Shown: positions 28,149-41,604, counted from the stretch's first letter. The stretch is DNA of 64,000 nucleotides from Chondrilla cf. caribensis (GCA_964020155.1 OZ026556.1:3051001-3115000), one strand, 5' to 3'. Translations and numbers: made by a program. The notes: generated by a model not told the origin, from the sequence alone.

Positions 28149-29335
28149 ATGAGGTCACCTCCTAGCAAGTGTACTTTTCTGAATATTATATTGCATTACT
28201 GGAGTTTAGTTTGCATTGAAATCAGCACCATTGAGAGTGCGAAGCCATTATATTTCCAGTTATTAGTCTCACAAAGTGGATTCGCTGATATTTCGGGAAC
28301 AATCCCTGCTGTTGATTTGGCTTTGAGTCTGATCAACAACAACTCGAGTATTCTACCTGAATACGAGCTGAAGTACACCGACATCATTGACCCACAAGTA
28401 AGATAAAAGCTTAAGGAAATAGTAGTTAACATTTTAAATATAATGTATAATCGAATATAGGGATTTCGGACTTTCTTCATTTGTTTGATTTTCCCAACAA
28501 CATAATTTTGCATATTATAATAATATTATATTGTGGGTCTAAGACTGAGTGTTATTAAGGTCACATTATGCCTCAAGCACACTTCGTCTTGCGTGAATTG
28601 TGACCAGAACTTGCCAGGGTAGTGAAAACCCAGTGAATTTCACATAATCCTTGAGTTTTGAGGCTTCCTTTTAATTTTGTATCACACTTGTGGTTCTTTC
28701 ATTTGAATAAATGTGTCTAAAATACACTAATACTCTTGTATTATTGTTATAGTACATATAAGTGATCTTCTAATGCATATAATGCTATGGTTTTACAGTG
28801 TGCAGCTACACCTGGAATCCTTGGTTTTATTGATCATGTCACCAATCCCAACCGGAATGAGACAGAAGTTATTGTTATTGGAGCTGATTGTTCAGTTTCA
28901 ACACAGCCAATTGCCAGTTTAACTCCAGTGTTCAACTTAGTCCAGGTAAACAACTGCCATAATACTGAAATTAATAGTAAGCATAGGTAGCGTTGAGGTA
29001 CAGTAACGACCACAAATTGAATATTCATCAATTAGGTAGTTGTATGCCTTAATTAATTATTATAGTGAGAAGTATTAGATCGAATTATAGTTTTAGTGAA
29101 ATTCGGAAACAAGTAATTCGAGTTAAAAAACTCGTGGGGCTGCCGACCCCGCACTCGAATTACTTGCACGTTTTTTTTAAGGTTTAGAAGAGCCTTTAGA
29201 AGAAGTTATTACGTTCGTCGGAGCTTCAGCGCACGAATTCTAGCCCAATTTAAAATTGTCGGCGTTCGAAATCGGCCATCTTCATTTCGCGTAATATAAA
29301 TTCATTGTTGCTGTTACGCATAGGAATACGTATTA

Positions 29336-29375
<40 letters not shown>

Positions 29376-32300
29376 GTTATTAAAGTGCATTGTAGGACAG
29401 TTGTCCAAAATAGCACTAAATAAGAATTCCAAAAGATATTTAGTACCTATTAATTTTACTAAATTTTAATAGCTCCTTTCTAGATTTCCACATATTTAGA
29501 ACAAATCTGGCAATCTTGGGCATTTCCAAACTCTTCAAAATTTTGTCACTCTTTTCATCCTCATTCAAGTTTCCAAGATTCTCTTCCTCTCTCATCCAAA
29601 CCCTATGCAAATCAAGCTTTGTGCATATTGTTAAAAAGTGCTTTTCATCTTCAATTCCCTCTCCACATAATTTGCATATTCTATCCTCCCTCTTATTTCC
29701 TCTCCATCTACCCATCTCCACTTCTAATTTACAACACCCTGCCCTTAATTCAGCCCCTAATCTCCTACAGGTTTTATCCTCTATGTATACAATCCCTCCC
29801 CTGCCTTCTCCAAGTCTATCTCCGCTTACTTCCAACTCCCTCCTCCACCATTCTAATTTACTTTTATTTTTAATTGCTTCACCCCATTCACCTCTAACTG
29901 CTCTCCAAATACTAGATCTTACTATTGAATCAACTTGATAATTATTCAATCCCTCGAATAACTTTGCTGTTATCTCATGCTCTTCTACCCCAAGCCATAA
30001 TGCAAATTTCCTAATCCCTATTCCCCAATCACTGTCTTCCCAAGTCGATCTAACTATTTTCTTTATCAGTCCGTTATCTCCCATTCTTTCAATCTTCATC
30101 CACAGTCTGAAGGCCCGTAGCTGAATCTCCCACCTAATCGGTAACCATCCTGCTTCTAGTTCTAAAGCTGTAATTGGAAATTTTGAATGTACTCCCAAAA
30201 AATTTCGAATCGCTGTCAATTGTACTCTTTCTAATTGTTTACCATGATTTCCCATTAACCCCCACACTTCACACCCATACCCACCCTTGGTAGAACTAGA
30301 CTCGTGAATAATTTGGAATTTCCTAGTTTCCGCTTCCTTACTTCTTTCCGGCTTCTTCTGAATCTGCTCATTGCTTCCTCGTTTAGACTCCTCGCTGGTA
30401 TCCCTACTGTGACTGCCATTTGTTATATTTACCATTATATTATATCTATCTATCTATCGGACAAGCGTTACATACCGGAAGTCGAAATGAAAACAATATT
30501 ATTATAGACAAATAGATGTTATTTTTAGTGTCTGAGGACCAGAGCTGAAAAGGTATGCCACATCACCAGATTAACTGGGGAACTGAACCATCTAAAACAG
30601 GTATTCCTAAGTAATAGCATGAATTATGTGGCTAGTGCTAGCATAACGTGAAGGGTACACCCCACGTACAAAGTAACAGAATTATAAGATTGATATATTG
30701 AGCTGAATAAACTACTAAGTTCTTGTCTCTAAAACAGCTCAATAAAAGTGAATATGAGATTCTACAAACAACCTATCCAGGAGGTGAATAAAAACTCCAT
30801 CTTGTGAACTGGATGGGGTGTCGCAATATCCTATTATCATAATACTGTATTATTAGAATATCATGCATAGTTATAATATGGTAATAACTTCGACCATGAA
30901 GAAACAACTATATGCTTTATTCAGTTACATAACTTCCAATCACATATACAATGTCATAATGATTCTCTAAGTTGCTATCAAATTTCAAATTAATTTTGAC
31001 ATTATATTAATATTATTGCTATTAGATTTCACCGATTTCAACCTCTCCTCGACTGTCAGATGTTGAGATTTATCCCAGTTTCCTAAGAGTAGTTGCACCT
31101 ACCAACGATATTGTGATTGGAATAGTGGCACTGATGAAACACCTCAATTGGAAGTATATTTCAATAATTACTCAAGAAGAAGATATTTTCACACTGGTAA
31201 GCTTCATCATGGAACTGAAACTTGTCTGGTTGCAAATGTTGATCCAGTAGTATTTAGTATTGTTACATGGAAATGATCTAAACTTTATAAACAGTATGTG
31301 AATCAAATTTTTAAAAGTTCCAATCAGTTCATGTTTAGAGCTGTTTGAATCAATCTATAACATTCACTATCCATTGTCATATGCAGACTAGAGATACCCT
31401 TATTGAGAAAATTGATGAGAGTAACTTGTACATTGCCGAGTCAGTTGGCTTTCCTACTGGAAGAAGTCCTCAAAATGCTCTTAGAAGTCTGAAGGTACAA
31501 ACACAGCAAACATATCCGGGATATATCATCCTGCTTACACCATGAATTTTATCATTTTACACTCTATGATATATTTCCCTATAATATATATTTTTGATTT
31601 GCCCCAGGCCTCCCATGGAAGAGTGATATTTCTGAACTGCTATTCATCATATGCCTTAGAAATTATGTGCCAGGTTAGCAAATTTCTAATAGTATTATAC
31701 TAATTTCAAGATGCATGATACTCATTGACAAATATAATTGATAATAATTTAAGCATTTTACATGAGTATATGCATGTGCCATTAAATATGAAGTATGTAG
31801 TATGTGGTTTTGTATAAATTGCTTAGTACAAATTGAAACATGTTTCTCAGCAAACCTTTAATTTATCATGGTTACAGAACTACATACACGAAATACTCTT
31901 TATCATTGTTGTGCGTTATTATTCCATTTATTTTCAATACTGTGGACATTATCAGTGATAAAAGTACATATTAGAAACATCCCAGTAAACTTTAAAGTAT
32001 AATACAACAGTGAGCAAACACCTGTAATATTGTTCAGCATTCATCAACCACTTCCGGCCCTTCTAGGCTTTCTCTCTAGGTATGAATTCACCGGATTATG
32101 CCTGGATCAGTTATGGATGGTACTCTGATAAATTTTGGAAATATCCATATGCTAATCGCCGCTCTTATGATGCTCTCAATAACTGCACTTCCTCTGAACT
32201 TGAAAGTATAGTGAATCAAATCATTTTAATTGATTATTTACCAAAACAAGATGATACAGATTCACCAACCATTATTGGGAATCTGGTAAGCATACACTAC

Positions 32301-34260
32301 ATGGTATCTTTAAGTGAACGACCTGTATAGCATAGCATATACATATATGTACCTACCTACAGACTAAGGATACATATGAGCAGAAGTATAGAGAGCAGTG
32401 GAATAAAACATTTGCTAATGATTCTCAATCTCATCCAGATCAATTTCCAGATAGTCAGTTTTATTATGATGCAGTGTGGTTAGCAGCACTAGCTCTCCAT
32501 AAAACTAATGAAGAACTGAAGGCATTGGAGCAACATGTTAGCCTGGATAATTTTACCCTCAGAAATACAGACATGCTGTCAGTAAATATTTCATCTAGAA
32601 TCTACAACAATGCATTGAATACCAGCTTTTATGGAGCTACTGTAAGTTTTTTCAATTTCTCCCCGTACTTAATTGGGATATTCATGGAAAATTTGTATGC
32701 TGGTAAGGTGATGTGCAATAATTATAATAATTCTTCAATTCAGGGCTCTTTAAATCTTCTTTCTAATGGTGATCGTGCACCAGAGCTACGGTTTTATCAG
32801 TACAGACCTCAAGGGAATAGTAAGTGCATTCATCAGGGCTACATAGATTAAGCATCATTCTTAACAGGTACTATGAAACAGAATGTATTTTTCTGGTTTA
32901 CAATTAGCACAACATAATCTGTCAACACATTTGAAGAATATACCTACTTATTAGATGACTTTCATCACATTCAATGCACAATAATCAAAACTAAATCTAA
33001 AAATCATTTTAAAATGCACAGCTCTTGACAGAGAATATGTCGGTTCCATGGATGACAATCTAAATTTGACAGTGGACCCTTTATACGAAGGTAATTCCAT
33101 CAGTGAAATACATACTGTGTTTAATGTTAGTAGGCTGTAGCTCAGATTTTCAACATCACCTTAACATAGATGGCTGACATAGAAGCTCTGTTTTTCAGTA
33201 AATATTCATAACCTGGAATGACTGCATACGTTTGCTTTTATGCTACTTAAAGAAGAATTACTGCAAATGAATAAACACGTGTAAATACGATTAATAATTA
33301 TGCAATATTAATAACAATTGATAATTGCCAAAATAAAAAATAATCTAAAAATGACAATCATCCAAAGTAGTGCATTGCACCACTTCTGCATAAGGCCACT
33401 TTTGAAATACACTAAGTAAACAAATTTAGGCCTGACAGTGCTATAAACTTGGTCATCGCCTATATAATGCCCAAAATTTGTATATTATATACATTTAGTA
33501 TATAATATATATATGTAGTAGTTATGTCCTTCCTAGGTGTGCTGCAGCGGATATAGTGCCCGATTGAATTCCTCAGGCTTCGCCCTCGGAATTCAATTAG
33601 GCACTATATCCGCTGCAGCACACCTAGGAAGGACATAACTAGCTTGTATCCTTTCAAACTACTGCTGTGTATCGATTTGTTCGATGGATTCCACCAAAAT
33701 TTAATGTTCCGATCTTTTTAGTTTTATAGATCAAATTACCGATTTGGATAATTTTCAACCAATAGAGGAGTTAAAAGCCCAGTTTTTGAAAGTTCCCGAG
33801 TACGAAGTTCTCCCTGCACATATGTAGATACGAGGAACAGCCTCCACTTCCGTGCTGCCAAGAGAACGATAAGGAGAACATATCTCCTGTAAAATGACAC
33901 TTCCCTAACAACTTAGTTACTACTAACGATTTACAGAAACTCCTCTTAGACTTTAGTAGGTCTACTGCACTCTCAATATTGTTGTGATGCTGTAACTTGA
34001 ATAAATTGCTATGCTGTGATTATTTTCGGTGAACATATCTCCTGTAGAAGAACAACTAACGATTTAGAGAAACTTTTCTAAGGCAACTGTTGTAACGCTG
34101 CCATTATTGTCGGCGGGTGCGATGGTACAGCTAAGTGACATTAATTAATCGATCGATTGCTATGGTAATTAAGTGACATCAATCAATCGATCATCAAGTG
34201 TGCACATGTCAGAGGAAGTGTGCACATATCGCATATATGTGCACACTTTTGCATACTATT

Positions 34261-34300
<40 letters not shown>

Positions 34301-35337
34301 ATCCTTTTGCGTAGGTATATATAATATTTTATATATATATATATATGTAGCACATGGATGCTAGATCTTTACTGTGCAAATGATACTTTATTATAATATC
34401 TATACACATTCAGTGACATTTGGATAATATCACAAGATTCACTAAATACCTAAATGGAATTTGCCAAATCACGTGCAATTGATTTTTAATTGATACACAC
34501 TCCAGTATATATGAGTTGGTGAAGTAACAGGTGAATACTATGTAACGAATATAGCCATTACATTGTATGTACTAAAAACTTGCTAAGAATAGGTCATATC
34601 TATAATATTTTGGCATCAGTTCATGATCGAATTAACATTCCATTATCAAGGCCTCATGTTCTGTTGGTCTGTAGTTGAAAATAGCTTTCCTTATAAAATA
34701 TTATGTACATCAGTTTATTCCAGTCTGTACACTTACTCTAACATTATAGGTGGAACTCCAATAAGCCACATTCATAAGAACATCCACACAGCCCTTTTTG
34801 CTGTTTACACTCTTTTGTGTGTTGCTGGTGTCATGTTTGCCATTGTGTGTCTTGTCTTCAATCTGGTCTTCAGGAATAAAATGTGAGTTAATTGTGTAAT
34901 AATTGTGTACATTTGTCTGTTATGTATATTTTAACCATATAACCCCTGACTGTGATCAATAAAAAGATTGGTCAGAACCACTCGTGTTTTATTATAGTTC
35001 TCTTTGGATTTAAATAATGTACAGAGTATTATAGCACAGGAATTGCTGGGACACAGAAATAGTAGTCTTACAATAGAGGTGGCCTTTTAGCACTGATCTA
35101 TATTATGATTGAGCATCTCTGTGGGTACGTATATGTATGTATGCACGTTTATGGAGGGATTGTCATGGCAACAGGTAGTACTTATTATGTCTATTTCATT
35201 TCTCTATTATAGTTGCATTCATTTATTAATAATGATGTAGTTGTTTGTACTCCATATGATATTACAACTGGGAGAATGTCCAATATCCAGTTTTGTTTAA
35301 TAAGTCAACATCTGGGGTGGTTTCCAAACATCAGGAA

Positions 35338-35373
<36 letters not shown>

Positions 35374-36615
35374 TTATTTATTTATTTATGTTTCCAAGAA
35401 ACATGTCCGATCTTTAGCCTCTTATGTAATACTACTGTACTGTGATGATATATTACTACTATTTCCCTATACATTTAAGGATATAATTAAGTATATGTAG
35501 TTGTCAGAGCTCCATATGATAGATGAGTGCTGAGAACATGTCTAATATAAAGTTTGGTTTAATAGAAGTCAACATGTGCGGTGGTTTCCAAACACCAGCA
35601 AATGTATAAATATACTTATTTATGTTTCCAATGCATTAAATTGCTGATTGTTAATCCCTTATGTTATACTACTGTGATGGAATGCTTCAAGCTCTTACAA
35701 CAAGGGAGTAAGGGCTTGCCTATTCAAATATTTATACTTCACTGCATCCCACAAGAATACTGTCAGCAGTTTCGAACATTTTATGTTGACTCCTTCCAAT
35801 GTATTTTGTATGCTTCGATCACAAATATAATGATACTTGTTAGTTCCCAATAATTAAATATGCAAATTATCATTTATTATTAATTTGTCTCTGATCAAAG
35901 TGTATCACCACATCCTTAGTGATACAAATTTAGCTACTAGATTAAAAGATATTACATGTGATCCTGTCATCCCTTGCGCACTTGCAGGATTGTGAAGCTC
36001 TCCAGTCCATATCTCAATATAGTGTTCATCATTGGTATCAGTATGATTTACCTCCTGGTTGTAATCCTTGGAGTAGATGACAATTTGGTAAGTGTCAGCG
36101 TGATGAGTGGGTTCTGTCAGGCAACGGTGTGGATTGGAGTGATAGCCTTCACTTTGGTCTATGGAGTGGTGCTAGCAAAGACATTCAAGGTGTTCTTCAT
36201 CTTTAAGAATCTCCAAGTTGCCAAACCTAAGCAGAAAAAGGTTTGCCTGCATAATTCTTACCTCCATTTAGAATATCTATGTGAAGTCCAAGTTTCTGCA
36301 AATGCCAGGTTTATACTTTGTGGACAAAGATTCATGGTGTCACTGATGGTTAATAATTAGTGTACATGAAGTGGGAATTCAGTGCATACATTAATTTTAT
36401 TTTGAAACTCAGGCTAATTTTGTAGCAAATTACTAATATCAATACATTGGCAACAATTGTACTTCAACTTTACAAACATGAGCACAGTGCCCTACGCAAA
36501 TACACATACATACACATACATGCATGCATACACGTTAGCACATACATGCCTGCATGCACACACATACGCACACACACATGCATGCACACACATACGCACA
36601 CACACATGCACGCAT

Positions 36616-36668
<53 letters not shown>

Positions 36669-38358
36669 GCAATGTATAACATGTACAGACATCCCAAGTC
36701 ACACATGTGTCACCTAATAGTATTAATTTTACATTTGCTTCAATAATTACAGACGATTCAAGACTGGCATATGTTTCTTTTGCTGGGAATATTGCTAGCA
36801 ATTGATGCCATCTTCCTAATTATTGTAACAGCTGTACCTCAAGCCATCCTCAGAGCACAACTTGAAGAAACAGTATTAACAGTAAGACATATTTGATGAA
36901 TGTAATATTTAATTATTGGTATGAAAATGGTGATAATGTGATAAAATGTGTATGCAAAACATTCATCCATACAGACTGGAGAACTACCAACTGAAGTGTA
37001 CCAGTGTACTTCAGAAAGCGTCCAAATCTGGGCTCCAATTCTCTTAGTCTACAAAATTATTGAGATTGTGTTTAGTCTCATGTTTGCCTTTGAGACCAGA
37101 AAGATCAAAGTGAAGGAGCTGCATGACTCCAGAATGGTCATCTTCTCCGTCTACACCATTGTGGTAGCTGGTATTGCAGTGACTCCTGTCATTGTGCTAT
37201 TGGGTGAAATGGTGACTGTGAAGTACGCCATTATAGGGATTATCTGTCTTGTCTCATCAACTGTGCTATTGGGAATGAACTTTATTCCAAAGGTGAGATT
37301 GTCTAGTACACTAACTATGGTGCATGGGTTGTGTTTCAGTTAAGGCTCTTGTGTGTGCCCAAAAATATAATAGTTGCTTGTAGGAGTATAACAACCTCCT
37401 CAATATCAGTTGAGTGTATGTTAACATGTCATGTATATTAACAAAGAGAAATGTCTTTTGAGTGGTTTTATAAGTTCCCACTATAACTTAGAAAGTGCAT
37501 ATTATTTAGTATGTTGTGTACAGCTTAATGGTTGAGACGTCAGCAATTAAAATATGGTATACATATCATAAATCATTAATATATTAATTTAGAAAGATTG
37601 ACAAAGTATATTGTTGATTTAATCTATACTATATTAATTCATTCAGATGCATTATTTGTACAAGAACCCCAGTGGTGAAGTAAAACTGAATTTTGATACC
37701 ATGACTGACAAAATGATTCAAGAAAGGGTACAAAATAAGAAATTACCAGCTAAATCAATTTGTAGTATACATAATTATCTCTATTGGTGTAGAAATCCAG
37801 CAAGTTTAGAAGTGCATCCCAAGCCAAAGGGAACAGCATTGATGTAACCGGATCGGTGCAGGAGAGGGAATATTCTTTCAATGTAAGACTACACTTATTT
37901 TAAATTATATGTCAACATCAAAATGAGTCCTGTTCAATATATTCCGAATTTTGTAGTCAGAGTCAAAATATGTGTTACAGTGGTGCCCAGCTCAACAAGT
38001 GGGAAACATTCCATAGCTAGCTTAAATGCGATTCCTTCACATCAAAATTCCATATCCCTTGTGTGGAGAAATTTTTCTCAGTTATTGTGTGGTATGTTAA
38101 GATCTAGTGTTGAGTAGTTTCATCCAAAAATAAAACAAGATCACATTCTTTATCCAATGTTTTATGCATAGTAATAATTTCAAAATCTTGTATATTTAGA
38201 GAAATCCTGATAATAAGGAGAAATCCGAAGTTTTGGTCAAGGACCAGAAATGTGGGTTTGTGTCAGTTATTTTCGCAATGACATGTTCCTTCTAGTTTAT
38301 ACATATATAATCTCTTGTGTACATAGTAACCATCACTGAGGAAAGTAAATTCCAATGA
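28149..38358 (+). CDS. GABA-B-like class C GPCR, receptor gene 3 (17 exons)
   Basis: Predicted 823-aa receptor. Exons: 28149-28397, 28799-28945, 31026-31196, 31387-31494, 31608-31673, 32067-32285, 32363-32641, 32744-32819, 33022-33090, 34750-34882, 35988-36240, 36753-36881, 36975-37292, 37647-37727, 37793-37882, 38200-38251, 38327-38358. It has the most divergent ligand-binding domain of the set: the N-terminus reads FLNIILHYWSLVCIEIS, exon 3 has APTNDIVIG where others have APDN(S/N)IGIG, and exon 4 is two codons longer (SNLYIAES). Exon 9 differs as well (YVGSMDDNLNL). TM exons 11-13 are nearly the same as in the paralogues (LHDSRM in place of LNDSRM). The tail is of gene-1 type (KSSKFRS, then EESKFQ at the end). 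Intron 2 holds a LINE and intron 9 a long foldback, neither disturbing the exons. Confidence 0.86.
29110..29166. repeat. Inverted repeat with GC-rich loop
   Basis: Arms CAAGTAATTCGAGT (29110-29123) and ACTCGAATTACTTG (29153-29166) are perfect complements around a 29-bp loop that itself contains GTGGGG and CCCCGC. It sits in intron 2 of receptor gene 3, about 170 bp left of the LINE tail. Possibly the end of a foldback or MITE. Confidence 0.6.
29336..30435 (-). mobile_element. LINE (non-LTR retrotransposon) 3' portion, inactive
   Basis: A minus-strand open frame of 331 codons (30435-29440) encodes the C-terminal part of a LINE ORF2: YGCEVWGLMG, an ERVQLTAIRNFLGV segment, then a terminal Cys/His knuckle (CKLCGEGIEDEKHFLTIC, pattern C-x2-C-x8-H-x4-C). 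After the stop comes a TAA-type microsatellite tail (ATT repeats on the plus strand, about 29336-29382). The first 50 or so codons look like the wrong frame. The normal approach to YGCEVW is found in another frame between about 30285 and 30420 (for example RSRKEVRKRKL), so a frameshift lies near 30285. No reverse-transcriptase catalytic core remains. The insertion is antisense to receptor gene 3, in its intron 2. Plus-strand frames at 29516-29938 are its antisense shadow. Confidence 0.8.
33519..33641. mobile_element. Long foldback (hairpin) element in intron 9 of gene 3
   Basis: Left arm 33519-33572 and right arm 33588-33641 are 54-bp reverse complements with only two mismatches (CG at 33560-33561 against TA-derived bases), around a 15-bp loop, 33573-33587. 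Arms begin TAGTTATGTCCTTCCTAGGT and end with that sequence's reverse complement. There is no coding capacity. It looks like a foldback MITE or a recently formed palindrome, moderately GC-rich against AT-rich surroundings. Confidence 0.85.
34264..34345. repeat. (TA)n microsatellite
   Basis: Two TA runs, about 34264-34293 and 34330-34345. Just upstream (34198-34249) a small inverted repeat, GTGTGCACATAT / ATATGTGCACAC, is present. A further TA run lies at 35341-35370. Confidence 0.8.
36482..36666 (+). repeat. (CA)n-rich microsatellite in intron 11 of gene 3
   Basis: Mixed CACATACATGCATGCA units followed by a pure CA run. Confidence 0.9.
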
Positions 38359-38730
38359 AGACAGAGCAATTTGGTTGTATTTTTGTAACAGAATAGTTGT
38401 AATTGGTTTATCACCATGCAGTTATCCTCAAATTATAAGCGTGCTTGTATCTCTAGTTACTGTATTGTTCCCACAACTTATACAGTCTACATTTAAAGAG
38501 GCTGTAAATGTGTCATTCAGGAAGTACCACTTTTATATATTCAATGTGTTTACTTCAGCTGAGTGTGGATTGTGGCTATTCAGATTTGCCATGTTATTAT
38601 TGAATTGGGGATTTCTTATTACTAGAGGTCGTATGTGACGTATACCTTGACCCTTCTAAATATAGATTAACCCCGACCCACGCATCTATATAGGGTATCA
38701 GTATCTCCGAGTCCGGCAAACATCCAGACA

Positions 38731-41474
38731 ATGGGATCGTCTTCGAGCAGGTGTGCTCTTCTGAGTGCACTCTTTTTCTGGACTTTGCTTGGTGTTGAAG
38801 TTCGCCCTATCGAGGGTCTGAAGCCGTTATATTTCCAGTTAATCGTGTCTCAAAGCAGAGAAGTCGATGTTTCCGGCTATATCCCTGCTGTTGATTTAGC
38901 TTTGAGTCTAATCAACGACAACTCGAGTATTCTACCTGAATACGAGCTGAAGTACACCGACATCATTGACCCCAAAGTAAGGAAGCTAGAAGCTAAGCTG
39001 TGACTGTAACAAGATTTGCTCAAATATTCTTGGTGGAATCATAATTGATCTACTTACGCCAGAAATAGACGTAGATAGACGTGGAATCTACATGTATAGA
39101 TCTATACAATACATATATGTATGAATATTATATAGAAATATATGTAGCTGGTAACTCCAATCACCTGTATTATGGTTAGATTTCTTACCAATTTCAGTAT
39201 GTTATAGGGTAAAACATCGATTATGGAACACGTAGGGTAGCGGAGCCATATCCCGGACACCTAATGGTTCAAAGTAGATAGCCTCGGATAGAGAGCGTAT
39301 TGAAACTGAATAAAGGCGCGTTTGGATAGATCTTCTATTCCTTCATTCCAACATATTCTGTACTTCGCAGAAATATCCTCTCTTTCTCTACCACCGAGTC
39401 ATTCTATAACGCGACGTCATTTTCCCTATTTCTGGATATGTTTTCCTGAAGTCGGACAGCGCTCTCGAAAGTATATTAGAAGCTGCAAATCACAACTTAA
39501 AGGAGGGGAAATGTGCCAAACAAATTAAACAGTCGTGGCATACCTAGATAACGTCTTGAAGACCCGCTTGGTCAGCGTTACGAAGGTTAACATACGGAAG
39601 ATGGTACTGACATGTTGAATGATTCCAAAGGCTGCTGCTACCTGCCCAAGGAACATTTTGCATCTACCACGATCGTTAGGGCCTTGTTTGGATCGATCTT
39701 TCATGTTCGCAGGTGCCATAATTTGCGCATTCAACAAAACTGCACCATTCGTTATTGCTGTCCGACAATTGGTATGAAAAAGTAGTTCGGATATTCCCCT
39801 GTAGCTAGCCTCCTTTTGCTGGTGTAGGCTTTTAAGTACTATATAACTGATGCTGGTGGTTTGATGTTAAAATTAGCGTTTACCGCCTATATTCGCGGAC
39901 ACCTATGGCTATGCAATTAGCTAATTCCCGATAGCTATAGCGAACTTCTCGGCCTACAGACTACCAATTGCAATTAACTTTATCATAGACCATTGTAGGT
40001 ATGTAGTCGCTAACCAGTCAGTATAAGATACTCTTGGCGTTTTGCATCGTTCGGTTAGAGACGGTCGAATAAGCGCATACACGAAGGTCTATCGAAGTAT
40101 TATTACAAATTCATATAGGCCTAATGCCGTGATTCATCAACGCACTATGATGCATAATATACAAATTGTAATTATATGGCAGAGTCTGTAGCCTAGCTAT
40201 ATCATAGACACTCTAAACTATATTACGTAGTTTAGAGTGTCTATATGGCTATATCTCTTGCCTGCATACTAATGTATGCAGTAGGTTGCAGATACCTGTT
40301 AATCAGTGACACACTCATGGAAAGCTGACAGCTGCCTTCTACTGTCATTTGCATTTTCGTTACTTCGTAGCCTCACAATGTGTGTGCATGCTGCAAATTT
40401 AATGTAAGATTGAATACTTCATGATAATTTGTTATAATTTATCTTAAGTTTGTTTCGTTGTTCATGAACTCCTTTATCTTCACACACAATTGTCATCAAC
40501 CTTGCTGAACAATGTCATCCTGAATCATCTGCATCTGTGGAGTGCTGGAAGAGACTTTTTGGCATTAAATATAGGATTTTCTTTGCGAGTTTGAACAAAT
40601 GTCACGCATCATATCAATAATGGGTATTCCTGTCTTCAAGACTTCAGAAGTAGATCTCATCATTTTTCCTGTGGAGTAGCTCACTCCCCTAAAGTTAAAG
40701 GTTATTTCTAGTAATACATAGATACATGACTGGGATAACCCTAGGACATTTACTGTTATAGGATTCAAGTTAACATGGCTTATGCTATAACAATTCACAC
40801 AGGAATGTAAACGACAGTGCACATAAATATCACTGTTATCAAAACAAAACATAATGAAAGTAAAATGTAATGAACTGTGACGGTACATCTATTGTGTGAT
40901 GCAATGTAAAGAGTGTTTATTTTTCAATAAAATGCATATGATTGTAAACAAAAGTTGTATTGTGAATTGCCTGTATTGTATCGTCATGTATTCTATGAGC
41001 ATACACACATCACATATGAGGTGTATAATGTTGTACTATCATGCAAGAAAATGCATGTCCATACCTGTCTTTATAGATATTAGTACATGGATCTGTATTA
41101 TGTGTATATTATCTGTGCATATAATATTATGGAGACACATTGCTGTGTGTATACACTCAAAAAGAGGGTGTTGTGAGGACAATCACAGCTACTGGTTAAT
41201 GACAAAGTGATTGTTTCACCAGGACATTTTGATACGTAGATCTATTTCAACTGGTACAGAAACTGGCATGACCAAGAAAACAGTCTAAATAAGTAGGTGT
41301 CACTTATGTCCATATGTATATGGTAGTTTATCAAGCAGATGGAGATGAAATACCATAGAAGAAGCCCATTGAACCAATGTGGTCACACTCTCAACCCAGA
41401 GCAGTACCCTTTAATCCGAACAATTTTTCATTTCTTAGCATTATTTATCACAATTCTAGCATATCACCATTAAA

Positions 41475-41546
<72 letters not shown>

Positions 41547-41553
41547 ACACACA

Positions 41554-41604
<51 letters not shown>

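Noticed and set aside
29516..29938. Plus-strand 140-codon Ser/Pro/Leu-rich frame
   Set aside because: It is the antisense shadow of the LINE coding frame.
35213..35853. Open frames of 90-95 codons in intron 10 of gene 3
   Set aside because: They cover a TA/ATTT repeat and two related copies of a short intron block; no homology.
39525..39737. Minus-strand 70-codon frame in intron 1 of gene 4
   Set aside because: No recognisable family, no splice context; its length is plausible by chance.
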